Origin: Erpetoichthys calabaricus
Lineage: Eukaryota > Chordata > Cladistia > Polypteriformes > Polypteridae
Reading direction: 5' to 3'
DNA length: 64,000 bases
Assembly (NCBI RefSeq): GCF_900747795.2
Contig: NC_041394.2
Span: 41,113,226 to 41,177,225, forward strand
Position numbers and translations under genes: made by a program. Within the stretch, counting starts at the first letter, position 1. The number at the start of each line of letters is the position of its first letter. Below the pieces are notes generated by a model, which saw nothing but the letters and a program-made list of their open reading frames with translations, ran no database searches and was not told the origin of the DNA. Shown here in pieces: positions 58,686 to 64,000 of the stretch.

Positions 58686-59849
58686 GATTCTTGTGCAAAC
58701 CAAAAATGCTTCCCCTGTGACATTGCTCTGAAGAGCCACTTGGCACCTCCATTTTTAAGAGCATGCAGCACTACTGATAAGGAAGAATATAATAATAAAA
58801 CCAGATAGAACCAATGGGGCCACTGTCAAAACAGAACACACCATGGCTCATCAAAATATTATTAGGCTCTGGTGGCTACCATAACCATCAATAACATCTA
58901 TGTATTTGGCAGTAATTGGAAGGGCCTCCCTTTAAGCCTCCATTCTTAACAAGAGAGTTTAAAACAGTGAGAGGAAGGCTCAATGCCACTAGGACAAGCA
59001 GACCACCCATCACCAACCCCAACTCACTAACCCACCATTCCCAACCAATTTAACTGTGATGAAGTGGGTTTAGAAAATCAATGGATAAATGGAGAAAAAA
59101 GAACATTGAAAGTGATTAATTTTTAGAAAAACACACCTTGTAAAAATATTAAATTTAAACAGAAGTCATACATATAGAGGGATCTGGGTCTGGTTTATAC
59201 CATTTGAAAAAATAGGGCTGAAGAAATTAAGTGCTATAAGATGGTTGAGTAGCATGTTGAATATTTAAAAATGAATTATTAATTAAATAAATATTTGTAC
59301 TGTGTTGATACTGAAGCTATCTACTGGGACTGTTAACTTATTTTTCTAGATTTTACTAAACTGAGGGACCCCCTCCCCCAGTAAATGGTATGAACCCTGC
59401 GTCTCTAGAAAAATCACTGTTAGATATGCACTCCTTCCAGTCCCAAAATGATATACAAATGTAGGTCGAGTTCCTTACTTTCAGTTGTGTTTACTAATAT
59501 CAAGCGATCACTGCAATTGTTATATAATTATGCGTACTTTTCATATTCTGTATAAATCATTAGTGTTTTAGCTTACTTTCTGAAACGTTTCAGCTGATCA
59601 TTATTTTCCTATGTTACACACTGTACATTTACCTTTAAACTTGTGATGATAAATATGATACTACATGATTAATGCATGACTCATTGAACATTTGTTTGAT
59701 GTTAGCAAGTTTAGAAATTGTATGAATAAATTTCAGGCTGATATTTCAATAATTTAATGTAAACTAACTAGCCTCAAGTGGTCTGTCAAAATCTTTTAAT
59801 TTTCAGTATTTGAAACTGAATATGTTCCTTTATTCCAAAAGACATGAAG
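58686..59849. other. Intergenic, nothing recognised
   Basis: AT-rich; no repeat ends or exons seen. Confidence 0.45.
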
Positions 59850-59998
59850 TTCATTTTGACTGCCCCAGTGTGTGTCTTAGTGTGTAGATAAGTGGACCTT
59901 GGGATGAGCTGGTGACCAGTCCAGGCCTGAGACCTGCACTGTGCCTGTTAGGGCTCGGGATAGGCTGGGGCTTGACAAAACAGGAGAATGGATTAAGC
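59850..59998 (+). mobile_element. SINE fragment (3' part)
   Basis: gatgagctggtgaccagtcc, gcactgtgcctgttagg and gggataggctggggcttgac match the 3' blocks of the common SINE. Confidence 0.55.
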
Positions 59999-60199
59999 TA
60001 ATTTAAGAGTATTTAGATATATGTGAAGTATATTTTTAAATACACCCCAATAATTAGCTCCCCAAATGTCTCCATACTTAGACATTCATCCTGTTTGTTC
60101 AGAGCATATAGAGAACATGGGACATCAACGTAGAGTCTGGTTAGGTAAATGAACTCAAGTCTCTGGAGCTTGTCATACAGTAATGTAGACCATTGTGCC

Positions 60200-60230
<31 letters not shown>

Positions 60231-60365
60231 TTTTTGTTGTATTGTGTTGCACACTGTATTGTACTTAATGCTGATGTGTTAGCAGTGATAGTGCAGTCCG
60301 CGTCATTGTTTTATTTCTACTATATCAAAGTGTTGTAATGGTGTCAGTAGTGTATACTACGTTCA

Positions 60366-60590
60366 AGTTCAAGTTTTAGGATTCAGTGCCCAGTGTTCAA
60401 ACCATACCTTGTTGTTGTCTAAATGGATTTTCCCCTCCTTCTTTCTGCATATTTTTTCACACATCCTCAAAAGATGCAGTTTAAATAGTTAGAAATTCTG
60501 GAGTGTAAATGGGTACTACGATGGGCTGGCGTCCCGTCCACAGTTGGTTCCTTTCTTGCTGCAGTAATTGATACTGAGCTCCAGTGAACC
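60366..60590 (+). mobile_element. tRNA-derived SINE, old copy
   Basis: gttcaaaccataccttgttg (B-box region), acacatcctcaaaagatgca, ctacgatgggctggcgtccc and attgatactgagctccagtg follow the SINE order. Confidence 0.55.
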
Positions 60591-60899
60591 GTGAAATTTG
60601 ATTAATAATCTTTATATTTTGTTAATATATTAATGCAATCATTTATATTAACAAAGCATCTGTAAGTGTAGTTATTGTTTATTTTGTGCCCTATAGTAAT
60701 ATTTTTCCGGATGTTCCTATAGAAGCTATAGAAAACAGAGAGCCCGTGCTGTTCCCCAGCGGAACGCATTAGCTGGGTTAGGATTTGTTTCACGATCTTC
60801 GGATGGCACATACAAATCGTTATGTATTTTTGCTGTAGAGAAACAAGGTTGAAGCAAACAGTTCTTTCCTGGTGTATGTTTTTTTTCTTTATTCCCTCT

Positions 60900-61211
60900 A
60901 ATTGTATTATTTCAGTCTAAAGATTTGAATGAATTGGTGGTTCTCAGTGGAGCAACACAAGTGAATGAATGTGCTCCGCAGTAAATTGCCGCCCCATGGT
61001 AGGAGGCTCCTGTTTATACGGGTATTAAAACAGTTTCCGCGGAACTAAGGGTTTGTGCTTATCTTTGTTCTACACGGACACCGTAGTGCGGCGCTCAAGG
61101 GAGAAACAGTTTTTTTTTATGATTACTGTTTTTACCTTTATGTTTGCTTACATTTTTGAAAGAAACTCCATTATTTTGTACGGCTGATCGGAGCCAGGGC
61201 AGATCGGGACG
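60900..61211 (+). promoter_or_regulatory. Likely promoter/5' UTR of NUDCD3
   Basis: GC content and CpG density rise relative to the flanks just upstream of the start codon (gtagtgcggcgctcaaggg). A 10-bp palindrome TTCCGCGGAA lies at 61035-61044. No TATA box at a sensible place. Position-based inference. Confidence 0.4.
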
Positions 61212-61409
61212 ATGTCGGACCATTTGGAAATGACGGACTTGTACGATCAAGCATTACTCGGGATTCTACAGCACGTCGGCGACATTCAGAGCTTTCTGCA
61301 TGTTTACTTCGGTTTTCTCTACAGAAAAACAGACTTTTTCAGACTGTTAGTCGGCCCCCAGGACAAGATGGGCTTCCCGCCGGGGGTCGCCGAAAAAATG
61401 ATCCTGAAG
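61212..61409 (+). CDS. nudcd3: NudC domain-containing protein 3, first coding exon
   Basis: 66 codons from ATG to a clean donor (ctgaag|gtatgt). Reads MSDHLEMTDLYDQALLGILQ, HVGDIQSFLHVYFGFLYRKT, DFFRLLVGPQDKMGFPPGVA then EKMILK. Human NUDCD3 begins with LYDQALLGILQHVGN, FLRVLFGFLYRKTDF and MGFPPG, so the match is close. This N-terminal module precedes the coiled-coil and the CS (p23-like) domain, which are encoded further downstream. NUDCD3 is an HSP90 co-chaperone linked to dynein intermediate-chain stability. No second exon was recognised before position 64000. Confidence 0.95.
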
Positions 61410-62430
61410 GTATGTGTGGGGAATACCGTGACGGTTGAACTCTGGAGTGGATGGTGTCAAGTGGTTTTCTAGTCTAAACGGTTCCGACATTAAAAGTCTG
61501 ACTTTTAAGCATCAGAAACTTGATGGAAGTACTTATGCGTCAAACGAATGCCCGTTTTTTGGGTTGAGGGGGGCTGTGACAAAGAAGTTGGAAATAAGGT
61601 TAGGTGTATTGTCACCGAGACCCAGGCCACAGGTCAACCACCATCGATCAACAAGGGAGTGTAACCCCCGCTGTTTAAGAATTTTAACATGTCATTTTGC
61701 CTGCACATTCTATTACACAGTTACTATTTATTTGATGAGTTAACAGTCTGAATGATGTATGTGTAAACGTTTGGTCCCCCATGTCAGTCATTGCACCTAG
61801 TAAGATACGTCCTTATTCCCACTGGCAGAAATTAAAGCTTCCAAAACTTACCTGGGGCCAGCCTGCAGATTTCTATTGTTGATTTACGATTTCCCCCGTA
61901 TTTAATTTTCACACTTTTCAAGCTCAAAGTTATTCTTTTCTCTTCTTGCATGTCGCACATTTTTGAGGTTTTTCCACTGATTTTCTGTGATATGCAAGTC
62001 TACGGGCAATGACTAACCGAGTAACTATGAATAACTCAGATTTTGGCACTTTTAGTTATACACACTGTACAAGAAGTACTGAAATGCTTAGTTGCTAAAA
62101 TTCAAGATTGTTCATTATGTAGAAGGGAAAGGACAAATAATAAAGCAAGACTTTATAAATATCAAAGTCATTATGTTAAAATGATGATAATAATAGTAAG
62201 CATTATATTAAAATTAGGAATAATATAAGAGAATTAACAATATGTATCTCTAGGTACTGCCCTTATTTAGGATGCAGATAGACTGCATGGAAGCGTCTCT
62301 CTGAACTGGTCATCAGGCATTGGTAATGTTTCACTAATCGCAACACAGACAACAAGCCAATGTTGTATGGCTGGTATCACTAAACATTTTCTCCTTCTTG
62401 GTTCGATGGTGGCTTGGTATAGTTGTACTC
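61410..62430 (+). other. NUDCD3 intron 1, start
   Basis: No repeat recognised. The frame at 61435-61743 has no homology and crosses no splice site. Confidence 0.5.
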
Positions 62431-62689
62431 AAAGTTAAGGAGTGCACACTGAGTGAAGTATGCAACTAACCTCACCACACTGCAGGGCCTTGAAGTTCTC
62501 TCCCGTGATGTTTACAAACCAGGCAGTAGCATTTCCTGTCAGGATGCTTTCAGTGGTGGTTTTATAGAATTTCTTTGGAATCTGGGGGGCTGCCTGAAAT
62601 GCTTGAGGCATCTGAGGTGGGGTAAACAACAACTTCTTCATCCTTTTCATCATTACCCACTTCTAGATGGGGGTTGATGTGCTTGATTT

Positions 62690-63010
62690 AACCATTTCCA
62701 TACAGCAAGGTCCGGCACCTCCTCCTCAATCAAGCCTTTTTCCTTCAAATCTTCTTTACTTTAGCCTTCTGCCTTCACTTTCACACACCCCCTTGCTTTC
62801 TATTAGCCTGTTCTTCCATTCCCATCACTCATTTTCCCATTCATATGTTCATTGTCTCTGCATGTCACATATCCATACCACTTTAACCTACTTTCCTGTA
62901 CTTTTTTTAAAATATCTCTCCTACTTTTGTTAACTTGCTTAACTTCTTCTGTGCTGTTTTTACTGCCCACGTCTTAGCCCCATACATTATTACTGGTCTT
63001 AAACAGTCTT
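62690..63010 (-). mobile_element. RTE-clade LINE fragment, decayed
   Basis: Minus strand near 63000-62840: RPVIMYGAKTWAVKTAQKK, then a degenerate core, then GMDMSHAETMN where RTE elements have WFGHV.R. It recalls the 2637-4200 element but is much older. Confidence 0.6.
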
Positions 63011-63313
63011 AAAAACCTTGGAATGCAGGGTGACAGTTTCTCCAAAATATCCGTTCTAAAGGACACGGGTAACCAATGTACCGATTCTAAGACTGGTTAA
63101 ATTTCCTTTCTGGTTAAGATTCTTGGTTCTGTGTTCTGCACTAAGCACAACTGATTTCATGTCTTTCTTAGGTAGTCTTATTAGGAATGCGTTACAGTAA
63201 TTTAGCCAACTAACAACAAAAGTGTAAATTAATTTCTTAGAATCATGCATTGTTAAAAGATGTCTTGACATTTTTAATGTTCCTTAAATGGTAGATTGCA
63301 GTCTTAATAATGT

Positions 63314-63375
63314 GGATAATGAACACTGTAGAGTTTAGGTCAATGGATAATGTGCACTGTAGAGTTTAGGTCAGA
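63314..63375. repeat. 31-bp tandem duplication
   Basis: ggataatgaacactgtagag and ggataatgtgcactgtagag, each followed by tttaggtca, head to tail. Confidence 0.85.
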
Positions 63376-64000
63376 GTCACTGATTACACTTAAATTCTTT
63401 GACTTTTAATGCAAAGGATAAAGTTTATTTCTAAAACTTTCACTATTTCCATTTTTGCTAACAACTAAGATTTTTGTTTCTTTATTGTTTAGGTTGAGGA
63501 AATGCTACTCAGGCATTCAGAAATACAATTAAGACATTGTATCAGAGGGCACAGAGTGTCAGGGTCATCGGGTGCTATAGATAAGTAAAGCACGATTCTC
63601 GCAGCTGGTGTCCCAAACCCCCCCCAAACCCCCTAATGACTTTTATAAGGGCTGTGATGTCAGTCTTCAGGATGTCCCACTTTCAACTGTTGTTGACACC
63701 GGCATGTAATACAGTTGTCCCAATAGTCCAGCTCTTGTGCTTCTCAAGGACTGTCCGACTGTTCTTTGTATGTCTTTAACTCATGAACCAGGAATACAAG
63801 ACACAGTAGTTAGATGGTGTAAAGCTGACTCTTCCTGGGGTACGAGCAGCACGGTGTGGAGTAGAAATAATCCATTTGATTCCAGGGCCATGAAGTCTTT
63901 AAAAGGCAAGCATTCTTTTCACTGAGATACTTTCATCTCACAACATGCTGTAGCTCATTGCTGGCTGTCTTGACACATCAACAGTATAGATGTTAATGTG
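63376..64000 (+). other. NUDCD3 intron 1, nothing recognised
   Basis: No exon or named repeat found up to the window end. Confidence 0.45.

Noticed and set aside
62435-62653. Minus-strand frame with NITGENFKALQCGE, slightly like a cyclophilin (PPIA) KTAENFRALSTGE stretch
   Set aside because: Similarity is short and unsupported by flanking residues; possibly a decayed retrocopy, too weak to call.

Overview
The window is vertebrate nuclear DNA, most likely from a non-teleost ray-finned fish (a bichir or reedfish would fit). This rests on three intron-rich host genes, vertebrate-type splice sites, and a mixed load of L2, CR1, RTE/Rex3, Helitron, hAT, Tc1/mariner, Harbinger and tRNA-derived SINE copies. 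The species is inferred, not shown.

Host genes, in order. (1) The 3' half of a SEC24-family COPII cargo-adaptor gene, + strand, 4637-39478. Thirteen exons join in frame and cover the part of the trunk domain after the zinc finger, the beta-sandwich, the helical domain, the gelsolin-like domain and the C-terminus. Residues agree about equally with vertebrate SEC24C and SEC24D, so it is probably a third C/D-class paralogue. One expected exon, between 17482 and 25096, could not be recognised. (2) MRPS24 (mitochondrial ribosomal protein uS3m), - strand, 55769-47619, four exons. (3) The first coding exon of NUDCD3, + strand, 61212-61409; the rest lies beyond the window. In human, MRPS24, NUDCD3 and CAMK2B share 7p13, while SEC24C sits near CAMK2G and SEC24D near CAMK2D. 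The SEC24 copy here is therefore a good candidate for a 2R ohnologue that mammals lost.

The remainder is mostly transposon. 1-4200 holds an L2 LINE and an opposing RTE LINE. The intron 6200-14513 carries microsatellites, a deleted Helitron, two CR1 copies and two SINEs. 14820-17291 is a hAT element with exact 8-bp target duplications. 20590-21960 is an L2 LINE, 23272-24849 a Tc1 element, and 28405-32330 a nested stack (CR1, then Tc1, then a GC-rich repeat and a hAT MITE). 32578-33139 is a Helitron-like element with a 70-bp-arm hairpin. 37457-38572 is a Rex3 copy with a long open frame. 43540-47104 is a Tc1 element split by a 2.7-kb Helitron. 51166-52125 is a Harbinger remnant and 52628-54822 a second Helitron built of repeated units.

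The most unusual non-coding item is at 56662-56822: a tRNA-like Pol III promoter fused to a well-formed hammerhead-ribozyme core, flanked by 12-bp inverted repeats. Two further hammerhead-like cores lie at 56480 and 2518. No viral or bacterial system, rRNA gene, functional tRNA gene or CRISPR array was found.
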